Counted from the first letter of the stretch, positions 24,812 through 33,636 are shown. The stretch: 64,000 nt of DNA from Streptomyces sp. 378 (GCF_030124145.1 NZ_JASKMS010000028.1:55404-119403); one strand, 5' to 3'. The notes: generated by a model from the sequence alone, not told the origin. A program made the numbers and translations.

Positions 24812-25075
24812 ACCTCGTCCCCCAAACTGATTAACCGTCAGTAACGTGCGGTTTCGCCTGGGGATGCTGCCATGTCGGCTCGGAAAGCGACAGAGGTAGT
24901 ACTTCCCGCCACCCCCTCGCCGGTATGCCCCGGCATGAAGATCTCCCAGATCCCCCCGCCTGTGTGACGAAGGACTGAGAGAGATCGTTCCGGCCGGGCC
25001 CGCCCCGTCCACGGGCTGCGGAGCCAGGCGCCGGGTCGCGGGAGTCAGGCCGCCGGGGCGAAGGGGCCAACTGAA

Positions 25076-25398
25076 GGCGTCAGGCCCCGGGCCGAAGGCG
25101 TCAGGCCTCGGGCCGGAGGAGTCAGGCGCCGGGCGGGAGGCGTCAGGCCTCGGGCCGGAGGAGTCAGGCGCCGGGCGGGAGGCGTCAGGCCTCGGGCCGG
25201 AGGAGTCAGGCGCCGGGCGGGAGGCGTCAGGCCTCGGGCCGGAGGAGTCAGGCGCCGGGCGGGAGGCGTCAGGCCTCGGGCCGGAGGAGTCAGGCGCCGG
25301 GCGGGAGGCGTCAGGCCTCGGGCCGGAGGAGTCAGGCCTCGGGCCGAAGGCGTCAGGCCTCGGGCCGGAGGAGTCAGGCCCGGGCCGTTGAGGTCAGG
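25076..25398. repeat. 21-bp tandem array, about 15 units, alternating two variants
   Basis: Two 21-bp variants alternate, GGCCTCGGGCCGGAGGAGTCA and GGCGCCGGGCGGGAGGCGTCA, giving a 42-bp higher-order period. On the minus strand each unit reads ...CCTGA..., in the frame of the neighbouring gene, so each unit carries an in-frame stop. The unit resembles the last codons plus stop of that gene (25394), which is where the array begins. Confidence 0.9.
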
Positions 25399-26212
25399 CG
25401 TGCGGGGCCAAGGCCTCCCACCGCACCGTCACTTCTCCCTGGCGCCACCGCATCGGCCCGTCCGTCACCGGCCAGTCGGCCGTCAGGTCCCGTACCGTCC
25501 GGATCCAGCGCTGCCGGGCGCCGTAGGAGGCGTAGGGCGCGGCGGCCGCCCAGGCACGGTCGAAGTCGCGCAGGAAGGCGTGCACCGGCTCGCCGGGGAC
25601 GTTGCGGTGGATGAGCGCCTTCGGCAGGCGTTCCGCGAGGTCCGAGGGGCGGTCCAGGGAGCCCAGCCGGGTCGCGAAGGTGACCGTGCGGGGTCCCTCC
25701 GGGCCGAGCGCGACCCACACGTGCCGGCGTCCGATCTCGTCGCAGGTCCCCTCGACCAGCAGCCCGCCCTGCGAGCCGGTCGCCGGGTCGGCCGCCGCGA
25801 GCCGCCCGCACAGCCGCTGCCATACGGCCGCGACCTCGCCCTCCTCGTACTGCCGCAGTACGTTCGCCGCGCGGACGAGCAGGGGCCGCTGCGGGATGGG
25901 GATCTCGAAGCCGCCGTGCCGGAAGACCAAGCCCGTCCGCTCGTAGGGCAGCGCCGCCGCGACCCGGGCCGGTTCGATCTCGACGCCCACCACGCGCGCG
26001 CGTGGCGCGACCGTGCGCAGGCGGTGCAGCAGCTCGACGGCCGTCCAGGGGGCGGCGCCGTACCCGAGGTCGACCGCCACCGGGTCGGCGGCGCGGCGCA
26101 GCTCGGCGCCGTGCGTGGCCGCGATCCAGCGGTCCATGCGGCGCAGCCGATTGGGATTGGTCGTCCCGCGCGTGACCGTGCCCAGGGGTCGGGTCGCCGC
26201 GCGGGATGTCAT
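25394..26212 (-). CDS. class I SAM-dependent methyltransferase-like protein
   Basis: 272 residues; motif I AVDLGYGAAPWTAVELL (Tyr replaces the usual Cys/Gly) and motif II RVVGVEIEPARV. The rest (HVWVALGPEGPRTVTFATR) matches a Streptomyces family of predicted methyltransferases without known substrate. Leaderless: the ATG is 7 nt after TAACCT. Its stop codon lies inside the first unit of the 21-bp repeat array. Confidence 0.7.
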   Translation of the reverse strand: MTSRAATRPLGTVTRGTTNPNRLRRMDRWIAATHGAELRRAADPVAVDLGYGAAPWTAVELLHRLRTVAPRARVVGVEIEPARVAAALPYERTGLVFRHGGFEIPIPQRPLLVRAANVLRQYEEGEVAAVWQRLCGRLAAADPATGSQGGLLVEGTCDEIGRRHVWVALGPEGPRTVTFATRLGSLDRPSDLAERLPKALIHRNVPGEPVHAFLRDFDRAWAAAAPYASYGARQRWIRTVRDLTADWPVTDGPMRWRQGEVTVRWEALAPHA

Positions 26213-26219
26213 ACGTACG

Positions 26220-26225
26220 AGGTTA
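26220..26225 (-). promoter_or_regulatory. leaderless -10 box (TAACCT)
   Basis: On the minus strand, ends 7 nt before ATG at 26212. Confidence 0.5.
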
Positions 26226-26298
26226 AGGGCCCTCGGCTCCGGTCAGGGGGCGAGGTGCCGCCGCCAGTGGGCGGGACGCCCGGAGCGAGGACGGTCAC

Positions 26299-26718
26299 TC
26301 AGTCCTGGCGGACGACGTCGCGGCCCGGGCCGCCGGAGAGTGTGTCCCTGCCGGGACCGCCGTGCAGCCTGTCGTCACCGCTGTTCCCCCACATCAGGTC
26401 GTCACCGCCGTTGCCGTACAGGACGTTGTGGCCCCGGCCGCCGTGGAGCTCGTCGTTGCGGTCCCCGCCGGAGACCGTGTCGTCGCCGTCGTCGCCGCGC
26501 AGGATCTGGTCGCCCTTGCCGCCGCGGAGGATGTCGGCGCCCGCGCCGCCGTCCACGAACGAGCCGCCGCGGTCGGAGCGGAGGGTGTCCGCGCCGTCGC
26601 CGCCGCCCGCGTATGCCAGGGCGCCCGCCGTGAGGGTGTCGGCCAGGGCTGTGCCGAGTACCGGCGCCAGGACCGATGCGCGTAACGGGCGGTGGCGTCG
26701 GGCGGAGCTAGCGGGCAT
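26299..26718 (-). CDS. minimal RTX (hemolysin-type) calcium-binding repeat protein
   Basis: 139 residues. After a basic, weakly hydrophobic N-terminus (RRHRPLRASVLAPVLGTALA, possible export signal) nearly all of the chain is nonapeptide repeats GGxGxDxLx (GGAGADILR, GDDGDDTVS, GNGGDDLMW, GNSGDDRLH, GGPGRDTLS), which fold into a Ca-loaded beta roll. No catalytic domain. GGAGG lies 7 nt before ATG 26718. Function could be matrix or surface related; not known. Confidence 0.78.
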   Translation of the reverse strand: MPASSARRHRPLRASVLAPVLGTALADTLTAGALAYAGGGDGADTLRSDRGGSFVDGGAGADILRGGKGDQILRGDDGDDTVSGGDRNDELHGGRGHNVLYGNGGDDLMWGNSGDDRLHGGPGRDTLSGGPGRDVVRQD

Positions 26719-26731
26719 GGGAATCCTCCGT

Positions 26732-26776
26732 GAGGCAGTCGAGGCGTTCGAGATGTTCGAGGCAGTCGAGGCAGCG
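26732..26776. repeat. 9-bp direct repeat, five copies, in the RTX gene leader
   Basis: GAGGCAGTC, GAGGCGTTC, GAGATGTTC, GAGGCAGTC, GAGGCAGCG in tandem, just upstream of the ribosome site. Three codons per unit, but the frame upstream of ATG 26718 has no other support. Confidence 0.6.
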
Positions 26777-26968
26777 AGGCATTCGCGGCGGTCGTGGATC
26801 CTTCTGTGGGGGTGACTGGCGCGGTGGGCGCCCAGGTCTCCGTTCCACCGGAGTCGTCGGACGGAATTCACCTTCTGGTCACGCACCCGGAGCCGACGGG
26901 GCCCACGCCCTCCCGCCCTCGAACGGTTGAGCGACCAGCGGTAATGTTTCGGTAAAACTCCCGAATCA

Positions 26969-26995
26969 GGAAATGGAGTTCCTCCTTCCGGTGTT
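26969..26995 (+). promoter_or_regulatory. possible SigR promoter of mshA
   Basis: GGAAA-N19-GTT, close to the SigR consensus GGAAT-N18-GTT, 65 bp before the mshA start. SigR control of mshA is reported in S. coelicolor; the match here is imperfect. Confidence 0.35.
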
Positions 26996-27059
26996 GGACC
27001 CCGTCGGAGGGCGCCGTGCGCTCTGCGACAGGCATGCCCCGAGCGAGGAGGAACGCCAC

Positions 27060-28397
27060 GTGAGCCAGTACATCGGCAGGCTCGGCCGGCGCTCCGCGTC
27101 GTCCCCCGCGCGCCTGCGGCTGCACCGCAGGCCACGCCGCGTCGCGATGCTCTCCGTGCACACCTCCCCGCTCCACCAGCCGGGCACCGGCGACGCCGGC
27201 GGCATGAACGTCTACATCGTGGAGCTCGCGCAGCGCCTCGCCGCGCAGGGCGTCGAGGTCGAGATCTTCACGCGCGCGACCGCCGCCGCCCTCCCCCCGA
27301 CCGTCGAGCTGGCCCCCGGCGTCCTCGTCCGGCACGTCGACGCCGGGCCCTACGAGGGCCTCAACAAGGAGGACCTCCCCGCCCAGCTGTGCGCCTTCAC
27401 CCACGGCGTGATGCAGGCCTGGGCCCATCACCGCCCCGGCCACTACGACCTGGTCCACTCCCACTACTGGCTCTCCGGCCACGTCGGCTGGCTCGCCGCC
27501 CAGCGCTGGGGCGTCCCGCTGGTGCACGCCATGCACACCATGGCCAAGGTCAAGAACGCCAACCTGGCCGACGGCGACACCCCCGAACCGGCGGCCCGTG
27601 TCATCGGCGAGACCCAGATCGTCTCCGCCGCCGACCGCCTCATCGCCAACACCACCGAAGAGGCCGACGAACTGGTCCGGCACTACGCGGCCGAGATCGA
27701 CAAGGTCGCCGTGGTCCATCCCGGTGTGAACCTCAGCCGCTTCTCGCCCGCCGACGGCCGCGCCGCCGCCCGGGCCCGGCTCGGCCTGTCCCAGGACGCG
27801 CTGATCCCGCTCTTCGCGGGCCGTATACAGCCCCTCAAGGCCCCCGACGTGCTGCTGCGGGCCGTCGCCGTCCTCCTCGACGAGCGCCCCGAGCTGCGTT
27901 CGCGCATCCTCGTGCCCGTCGTCGGCGGACCCTCCGGCAGCGGTCTCGCCAAGCCCGAGGGCCTGCAGAAGCTGGCCGCGCGCCTGGGCATCGCGGACGT
28001 CGTACGGTTCCGCCCGCCGGTCGGTCAGGAGCAGCTGGCGGACTGGTTCCGCGCCGCTTCCGTACTGGTCATGCCCTCCTACAGCGAGTCCTTCGGACTG
28101 GTCGCCATAGAGGCGCAGGCGGCGGGCACCCCGGTGCTCGCGGCGTCGGTCGGCGGTCTGCCGGTCGCCGTACGCGACGGGCACACCGGCTTCCTCGTCC
28201 GCGGGCACGATCCGGCCGACTACGCGCGCGTGCTCGGCGCTTTCGCCGACGACCCGGAGCTGACCACCCGGCTGGGCGGGCAGGCCGCCCGGCACGCCCA
28301 GTCCTTCGGCTGGGACACGGCCGCCGCCGCGACGGCCGACGTCTACACGGCCGCGATGCAGGCGCACCGCCGTCGCGTACGCTCGCTGTATGGGTGA
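27060..28397 (+). CDS. mshA: D-inositol-3-phosphate glycosyltransferase, mycothiol biosynthesis
   Basis: 445 residues, GT4 family. Start GTG 27060 has AGGAGGA 7 nt upstream. Key features: SVHTSPLHQPGTGDAGGMNVY donor/acceptor loop, AMHTMAKVKN, HPGVNLSRF, and the C-terminal E-x7-E motif in SESFGLVAIEAQAAG. It transfers GlcNAc from UDP-GlcNAc to inositol-3-phosphate, the first step to mycothiol, the thiol buffer of actinobacteria. The ybjN promoter is inside its last codons. Confidence 0.95.
   Translation: MSQYIGRLGRRSASSPARLRLHRRPRRVAMLSVHTSPLHQPGTGDAGGMNVYIVELAQRLAAQGVEVEIFTRATAAALPPTVELAPGVLVRHVDAGPYEGLNKEDLPAQLCAFTHGVMQAWAHHRPGHYDLVHSHYWLSGHVGWLAAQRWGVPLVHAMHTMAKVKNANLADGDTPEPAARVIGETQIVSAADRLIANTTEEADELVRHYAAEIDKVAVVHPGVNLSRFSPADGRAAARARLGLSQDALIPLFAGRIQPLKAPDVLLRAVAVLLDERPELRSRILVPVVGGPSGSGLAKPEGLQKLAARLGIADVVRFRPPVGQEQLADWFRAASVLVMPSYSESFGLVAIEAQAAGTPVLAASVGGLPVAVRDGHTGFLVRGHDPADYARVLGAFADDPELTTRLGGQAARHAQSFGWDTAAAATADVYTAAMQAHRRRVRSLYG
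28378..28383 (+). promoter_or_regulatory. leaderless -10 box (TACGCT) of the ybjN gene
   Basis: Inside the 3' end of mshA, 6 nt before ATG 28390. Confidence 0.5.
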
Positions 28398-28899
28398 AAC
28401 CGACCAGGAACAGCGTGCGGCCCAGGTCGTCGAAGGAGTGCTGAAGGACGCCGAACTGGAGTGGGAGAGCCCCCAGCCCGGCACCTACGTCGCGCAGCTT
28501 CCGGGCAGCCGCAAGCTCAAGACCACGGTCTCCCTGATCGTCGGCCGCCACTCGCTGTCCCTGAACGCCTTCGTCATCCGCCACCCCGACGAGAACGAGC
28601 AGGGCTTCCACCGCTGGCTCCTGGAGCGCAACCTCAAGCTCTACGGCGTGAGTTACGCCGTCGACCAGCACGGCGACGTCTACCTCACCGGCCGCCTCTC
28701 CCTGTCCGCCGTCACCGCCGACGAACTCGACCGTCTGCTCGGCCAGGTCCTGGAGGCCTCCGACGGCGCCTTCAACACCCTCCTGGAGCTGGGCTTCGCC
28801 TCGGCGATCCGCAAGGAGTACGAGTGGCGGGTGTCGCGGGGGGAGTCCACGCGCAACCTGGACGCGTTCGCCCACCTCACGCAGCGCCCCGAGCGCTAA
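28390..28899 (+). CDS. YbjN-domain protein
   Basis: 169 residues with the YbjN fold, related to type III secretion chaperones (VAQLPGSRKLKTTVSLIVGR ... VDQHGDVYLTGRLSL). It overlaps the last 8 bases of mshA but has its own -10. Streptomyces YbjN proteins next to mshA have no assigned function. Its stop overlaps the convergent araC-type gene by four bases. Confidence 0.8.
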   Translation: MGETDQEQRAAQVVEGVLKDAELEWESPQPGTYVAQLPGSRKLKTTVSLIVGRHSLSLNAFVIRHPDENEQGFHRWLLERNLKLYGVSYAVDQHGDVYLTGRLSLSAVTADELDRLLGQVLEASDGAFNTLLELGFASAIRKEYEWRVSRGESTRNLDAFAHLTQRPER

Positions 28900-29735
28900 C
28901 CGGCCCGGTAACGCCCCGGCGGCACACCGACCAGCCTGCGGAAGTGCCGCGTGAGGTGCGACTGGTCGTAGAACCCGGCCGCCACCGCCACCTCGCCCGG
29001 TGAGCGCCCCTCCAGGAGCAGCCGCCGGGCGCGCCCGACCCGCAGGGACGTGAGGTACTGGTGCGGGGCGATGCCGTAGGCGGTGCTGAACGCCCGTACG
29101 AGATGGGCGGGATGGGCGCCGAGCAGCCCGGCGGCCTCCCGCAGTGCGACGCCCTCGACGATCCGCTCGTCCAGCAACTCGCGCAGCCGCCGCGCGAGAA
29201 CGGGGTCGACCGGCCGGGCGGAGACGGGATCGCCCCGCAGATGTCCGCGCAACCGCTCCCCGACGAACAACAGCCTGCTCTCCGCCTCCAGTTCCTCACC
29301 GGGTTGTGCCAGCGCGCCGTGCAACTGCCCCACCCGCCGCCGCAGCAGCGGATCGCGCACATCGGGCCGGTCGACGGCGGCCCTGATGAACTCGTCCCCG
29401 AGATGAGTCCCGTCGAGGTACAGCACCCGCTTGCGGAAGCCCTCCGCAGTGACGGGGGAGCCGTTGTGCGGAACGTGCGGCGGCAGCAGCGACACGGTGT
29501 CGTGCGGGGTGCCGTGCTCGTGCCGGTCGAGGTCGTACCGCACGGCGCCGGCGTCCACGATCAGCAGCGTCCAGGCGTCGTGGACGTGCATCGGATAGGC
29601 GTATTCGGTGAACCGCGCGTGGAAGACCTCGACGACACCCTGGACGGCGGGCCGCCAGGCGGAGACGGTCCGCTGCCGGTCCGGCACGTTCGTGCGCGGG
29701 GACTTCGGTGTCGGTGCCCTGGGCGGGGAGGCCAT
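28896..29735 (-). CDS. AraC-family transcriptional regulator
   Basis: 279 residues: N-terminal cupin-like sensor (VFHARFTEYAYPMHVHDAW ... LLPPHVPHNG) and C-terminal double HTH (AGLLGAHPAHLVRAFSTAYG and VAVAAGFYDQSHLTRHFRR). Leaderless, ATG 6 nt after TACGTT. It diverges from the DUF2000 gene, a common pairing, so that gene is its likely target. Confidence 0.87.
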   Translation of the reverse strand: MASPPRAPTPKSPRTNVPDRQRTVSAWRPAVQGVVEVFHARFTEYAYPMHVHDAWTLLIVDAGAVRYDLDRHEHGTPHDTVSLLPPHVPHNGSPVTAEGFRKRVLYLDGTHLGDEFIRAAVDRPDVRDPLLRRRVGQLHGALAQPGEELEAESRLLFVGERLRGHLRGDPVSARPVDPVLARRLRELLDERIVEGVALREAAGLLGAHPAHLVRAFSTAYGIAPHQYLTSLRVGRARRLLLEGRSPGEVAVAAGFYDQSHLTRHFRRLVGVPPGRYRAG

Positions 29736-29741
29736 GCAAAA

Positions 29742-29747
29742 AACGTA
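29742..29747 (-). promoter_or_regulatory. leaderless -10 box (TACGTT) of the araC-type gene
   Basis: On the minus strand, 6 nt before ATG at 29735. Confidence 0.5.
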
Positions 29748-29784
29748 CAAGACCCCGGCAGGGGCCGCCGGGCACGCTCGGACC

Positions 29785-30231
29785 ATGGACACGATCACCG
29801 AACCCCTGCGGCCGGAGCCGATCCGATTCGACACGAAGATCGCCGTGCTGCTGCGCGCGGACCTGGAGCCCTGGCAGCGCCTCAACGCAACATCGTTCCT
29901 GGTCAGCGGTTTGGGAACCCGCCTTCCCGAGGTGATCGGCGAACCGTACGAGGACGCGGACGGCGTGCCCTACCTTCCCATGTTCCGCCAGCCCGTCATG
30001 GTCTTCGAGGCCACGAAGGAAACGCTGACCACCGCCCACGCCCGCGCCCTCTCCCGCGCCCTGCCCCGCGCGCTCTTCACCTCCGACCTCTTCTCCACGG
30101 GCAACGACCGCGACAACCGCGCCGCCGTACGGGCCGTGCCGACCGCGGAACTGGACCTCGTGGGACTCGCGGTCCACGGCCCGAAGAACGCCGTGGACAA
30201 GGTGGTGAAGGGGGCGCGGATGCACCCGTGA
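29785..30231 (+). CDS. DUF2000 family protein
   Basis: 148 residues matching DUF2000, a peptidyl-tRNA hydrolase II-like fold (KIAVLLRADLEPWQRLNATSF ... GIGEPY-type loop ... LVGLAVHGPKNAVDKVV). Divergent from, and probably controlled by, the AraC-type regulator. Function unknown. Confidence 0.75.
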   Translation: MDTITEPLRPEPIRFDTKIAVLLRADLEPWQRLNATSFLVSGLGTRLPEVIGEPYEDADGVPYLPMFRQPVMVFEATKETLTTAHARALSRALPRALFTSDLFSTGNDRDNRAAVRAVPTAELDLVGLAVHGPKNAVDKVVKGARMHP

Positions 30232-30323
30232 GCACCGGGCGCGGGCGCGAGGACGACCAAAGTCGCGGGCGGGTAGACCAACGGCCGACGACAGGGCGGT
30301 GGCCTCCCGCGGAGACTCCTGCC

Positions 30324-31052
30324 ATGGAGGAAGCCAGGAACGCTCCCGCGCGCAAGAACCCCCGGACGCAGGCGGGCCAGGCGACGGAACTCGCCGAATC
30401 GGCCTGGGCCATCGTGCTCTTCTGTGTCGCCTGCGGAGCCGTGGCGGGCGCGCTGCTCCCGCTCCTCGCCCGCCTGCTGCTCGCCCTGCCGTGGGCACCG
30501 CTCGAAGGCCCGGCGGAACTGCTGACCTCGGTCCCGGAACCGGCCCTCAGCCTCGGCACGATCGCGGTGGGCGTGCTCGGCGGCCTGCTGCTCGGCCTCT
30601 CGGCGGCACACGAGTCGCTGTCCGTCCACGTCTGCGACACCCACGTGACCCTGACCATCAGGGACAGCGCCCGGGAGTTCACCCGCGAGGAGATCTCCGT
30701 GTTCTTCCGGGACGGCAGGCAACTGGTCCTGCTCGCCCCGGACGGCCTCGAACGCGCGCGGGAGCACTGCGGCCTGAACTGGCGGCGCCTCACGGACGCC
30801 CTCACCGCACACGGCTACGCCTGGGAGGAACAGGACCCGTACCACGCCGAGTTCCGCCGCTGGGTGCCCGGCACCCCCGGTCTGCCCGCGGGCGCGGACG
30901 CCCTGCTGCAGGCCCGCGCCCGGGCCCGCGAGGACGAGCACGCCGGCGAGGCCCGGGAGCTGCGCGGGGAACTGCTGCGGTTGGGTGTGGTCGTGCGGGA
31001 CGAGGAGAGGCGGCAGTACGTCCGGGTCGTGACCGGGAGCCGCGCGGCCTGA
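30324..31052 (+). CDS. YqeB-type membrane protein
   Basis: 242 residues; two membrane helices (AWAIVLFCVACGAVAGALLPL and LSLGTIAVGVLGGLLLGLSA) followed by a cytoplasmic domain with a conserved central block (THVTLTIRDSAREFTREEIS, LVLLAPDGLERARE, PYHAEFRRWVPGTPGLP). ATG 30324 with GGAG 9 nt before. Matches the uncharacterised YqeB family of actinobacteria and bacilli. Confidence 0.7.
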   Translation: MEEARNAPARKNPRTQAGQATELAESAWAIVLFCVACGAVAGALLPLLARLLLALPWAPLEGPAELLTSVPEPALSLGTIAVGVLGGLLLGLSAAHESLSVHVCDTHVTLTIRDSAREFTREEISVFFRDGRQLVLLAPDGLERAREHCGLNWRRLTDALTAHGYAWEEQDPYHAEFRRWVPGTPGLPAGADALLQARARAREDEHAGEARELRGELLRLGVVVRDEERRQYVRVVTGSRAA

Positions 31053-31064
31053 ACGGGCGGCTCC

Positions 31065-31484
31065 TCAGGGCGTACAGGCCGCGGCGATCGACAGGCTCTT
31101 CTCGTACAGGTGGTGGCGGGTGATCCGTCCGCCCTCGACGGTGAGCCGCAGCGCGAAGGGCCCCGAGAAGGACTTGCCGGTCGCCCGGACGGTCCCGGAG
31201 AGATGCCCCGTCAGCACGGCGTCCGTCCCGTCGACCAGGAAGGTGTCGACGGACGCGCGGGCGTCCTCGGGGACGGTGTACCGGGCCAGCTCATCGGCCT
31301 GCGCCGCACATTCCGCGGCGGTGGACCGGGGCCGGATCCAGGGGACGGCGGGGTTCTCGGCGAGCATCCAGTCGACCTTGTCGGCGAAGAGCGCGGTGAG
31401 GCCCTCGGTGTCTCCGGCGAGGCGGAGTTCGAGGAACGTCCGGACGGTGGAACGGGTGGCTTCCGCGATGTCGGCAGGCGTCAT
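31065..31484 (-). CDS. SnoaL/NTF2-like protein
   Basis: 139 residues with an NTF2-fold cone (TVRTFLELRLAGDTEGLTALF ... KVDWMLAENPAVPWI ... LVDGTDAVLTGHLSGTV). Such proteins are polyketide cyclases, isomerases or binding proteins; no catalytic residues can be assigned. Converges with the YqeB gene (12 bp apart). Confidence 0.75.
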   Translation of the reverse strand: MTPADIAEATRSTVRTFLELRLAGDTEGLTALFADKVDWMLAENPAVPWIRPRSTAAECAAQADELARYTVPEDARASVDTFLVDGTDAVLTGHLSGTVRATGKSFSGPFALRLTVEGGRITRHHLYEKSLSIAAACTP

Positions 31485-31557
31485 GGAACCCAGCCTGCCG
31501 GGGCGACCGGGGTGCGTCGATTACCTGGGAGGTAAACAGGGCCACCGCTGCTGGTGG

Positions 31558-31757
31558 GTTCGGGGCGGGTTCGGAGTGGATCCGGGGCGGGCCCGGGGAT
31601 GGGGGGCCCGGGGATGGGGCCGGAGGGGATCCAGGGCGGGCCGCGGTGGACCCGGGGATGGGTCTGGTGGATGGGTCTGGGGAGGTCCCCGAAAGGGTCT
31701 GGGGAGGTCCCCGGACGGGGCTGGGAGAGGCCGGGGGTGGGCTCGGGAGAATACCGA
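31558..31757 (+). repeat. G-rich degenerate repeat tract
   Basis: About 200 bp of G-runs with short repeats (GGCCCGGGGATGGGG twice; GGGTCTGGGGAGGTCCCC twice). The plus strand has many closely spaced GGG/GGGG runs compatible with G-quadruplexes, just upstream of the DUF6233 promoter. Confidence 0.6.
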
Positions 31758-31760
31758 TCC

Positions 31761-31766
31761 TAGAAT
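31761..31766 (+). promoter_or_regulatory. leaderless -10 box (TAGAAT)
   Basis: Ends 7 nt before ATG 31774; the closest match to TATAAT among these genes. Confidence 0.55.
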
Positions 31767-31773
31767 CGAACGT

Positions 31774-32109
31774 ATGAACGATACAGAGTCGCGGCTCGCG
31801 CTGCTCCGCTTCCTGGAGCGCGTGCAGGAACGCGACCTGGCACGCACCCGTCGGTGGATCGCGGACGAGGAACGCCGCCAGGCCGAACGCCGACGCGGCC
31901 TCCTGGCCCGCCCGCCCGCGCCGGACTGGCTGATCGAGCGCGGCCTGTCCGGGCAGGAAGCGGTGTACGTCCACGTCGGGGGCTGCTGGAACGCGGGCGG
32001 GCGCAGCAAGGGCGTCGACCGCGACCGTGCCCGGCGGGCCCTCGCCGACGGGATCAAGGCCTGCCCGCAGTGCCGTCCGGACACGGAACTCGGCTTCGTG
32101 GACGGCTAG
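31774..32109 (+). CDS. DUF6233 family protein
   Basis: 111 residues: N-terminal charged helix (LALLRFLERVQERDLARTRRW) and a C-terminal block with DWLIERGLSG, VHVGGCWNAG and ACPQCRPDTELG, the signature of DUF6233, a family abundant in Streptomyces. Three cysteines, including a C-x2-C, may bind zinc. Function unknown. Confidence 0.78.
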   Translation: MNDTESRLALLRFLERVQERDLARTRRWIADEERRQAERRRGLLARPPAPDWLIERGLSGQEAVYVHVGGCWNAGGRSKGVDRDRARRALADGIKACPQCRPDTELGFVDG

Positions 32110-32167
32110 AGCGGCCGTAGCGGAGCGGCCCGCGTCATCTCGGGGCGGAAGACCGGAACTCTCCGGC

Positions 32168-33436
32168 TCACCCCGCACCGACCTCCGGCTGCTGCCGCGC
32201 CCCCACCGACGGCTCGGCCACCTTGTCCTCCCCCGGCACCTGCCGCATGAGCACGGCGTACCCCGCCCCGGCCGCCGTCCCCACCACCGCGCACAGCCCC
32301 CACAGCCACTCCGCCCCGAACCGGTCGATGACGAACCCGGACAGCAGCGGGGCGACGAGGGCGGCCACGGACCAGGACATCGTGTACATGCCCTGGTAGC
32401 GCCCGCGCCCCCGCACCGGCGACAGCCGTACGACGAGACCCGTCTGCGTCGGCGCGTTGACGATCTCGGCCAGTGTCCACACGCACACCGTCATGGCGAT
32501 GACCCCCACCGACCCCGCGAAGGCGGTGAGCGCGAAGCCGTACCCCGCGAGGACGGACGAGACGACCAGCAGCCGGCGGGGGTCCCGGTGTTCGATGAAG
32601 CGGGTGACCGGGATCTGGAGGACGACGATCAGCACGCCGTTCACGGCGATCGCCATGCCGTACTCGGCCGGAGTGAAACCGGCCTCTCCCATCGCCACCG
32701 GCAGCCCCACCGACCCTTGCTGGAAGATCAGCGCGACGAGGAAGGACAGCCCGACGACGCTCATGAACCGCCCGTCGCGCAGTACGGTGCGCAGGCTCAC
32801 GGAGTCGCCCCGGACGCCCGCCGTCACCGGCGTCTCGACGGGCTTGGACTCCGGCAGCCGAAGGAAGACGAGGATCGCGCAGAGCATCGTCATCCCCGCC
32901 TCGATCAGGAACCCGGCGCGGTAGCTGACCTCGGCGATGAATCCGGCGGCCATGGAGGACACGGCGAAGCCGAGGTTGATGGCCCAGTAGTTGAGGGAGA
33001 AGGCCCGGATACGGTCCTCGGGCCGGACGATGTCGGCCATCATCGCCTGCACGGCGGGCCGCGAGGCATTGCTCGCCATGCCGACGAGGAAGGCGACCCC
33101 GGCGATCGAGACCGGGTCGCGCACGAAGCCCAGCAGTGCGACGGACGCGGCGGTTGAGGCCTGCGCGATCAGCAGGGTCGGCCGCCGGCCCAGCCGGTCG
33201 GTCATCACCCCGCCGCCCAGCGAGGAGATCACCCCGCCCAGCCCGTGCAGGGAGGCGACCAGACCGGCGTACGTGGCGGAGTAGCCGCGGTCGACCGTCA
33301 GGTACAGCGCCATGAAGGTGGCGACGAACGCGCCGAGCCGGTTGACCAGCGTGCTGGTCCACAGCCACCAGAACTCGCGCGGGAGACCGGAGACCGTCTC
33401 CCGGACGGCACGTCGGGCACGCAGGGCGTACGGCAT
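32168..33436 (-). CDS. major facilitator superfamily transporter
   Basis: 422 residues, 12 predicted membrane helices; MFS motif A region GGVMTDRLGRRPTLL between helices 2 and 3. GGGGGA precedes ATG 33436. Resembles drug/multidrug exporters; substrate unknown. Convergent with DUF6233. Confidence 0.85.
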   Translation of the reverse strand: MPYALRARRAVRETVSGLPREFWWLWTSTLVNRLGAFVATFMALYLTVDRGYSATYAGLVASLHGLGGVISSLGGGVMTDRLGRRPTLLIAQASTAASVALLGFVRDPVSIAGVAFLVGMASNASRPAVQAMMADIVRPEDRIRAFSLNYWAINLGFAVSSMAAGFIAEVSYRAGFLIEAGMTMLCAILVFLRLPESKPVETPVTAGVRGDSVSLRTVLRDGRFMSVVGLSFLVALIFQQGSVGLPVAMGEAGFTPAEYGMAIAVNGVLIVVLQIPVTRFIEHRDPRRLLVVSSVLAGYGFALTAFAGSVGVIAMTVCVWTLAEIVNAPTQTGLVVRLSPVRGRGRYQGMYTMSWSVAALVAPLLSGFVIDRFGAEWLWGLCAVVGTAAGAGYAVLMRQVPGEDKVAEPSVGARQQPEVGAG

Positions 33437-33630
33437 GGATCCCCCGGAGGCAACTGATGACGGCGTCGCTCGTGAGCAGCGCTCGCGGGCAGCGCGTGCA
33501 AGCCCGCGTGTAAGCAGCGCTGTCAGCATGCGCAAATTACAAGCCGTCCATCGCCGCAGGCCACTCAATTAACAGATCCAGTCAAACGTCCGCCTGCCGG
33601 GCAGCCACGCGAACGGGCGAAAGCGTGGAT

Positions 33631-33636
33631 TACGCT
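33631..33636 (+). promoter_or_regulatory. leaderless -10 box (TACGCT) of gpmA
   Basis: Ends 7 nt before ATG 33644. Confidence 0.5.

Noticed and set aside
24812..25070. c-di-AMP (ydaO) riboswitch upstream of the NlpC/P60 gene
   Set aside because: Such riboswitches precede some Streptomyces wall hydrolases, but the conserved blocks are not visible here.
25076..25398. CRISPR array
   Set aside because: Repeats are contiguous 21-bp units without unique spacers and without cas genes.
26723..27135. N-terminal extension of the RTX gene upstream through the 9-bp repeats
   Set aside because: GGAGG sits at the correct distance before ATG 26718 and the extension has no coding bias.
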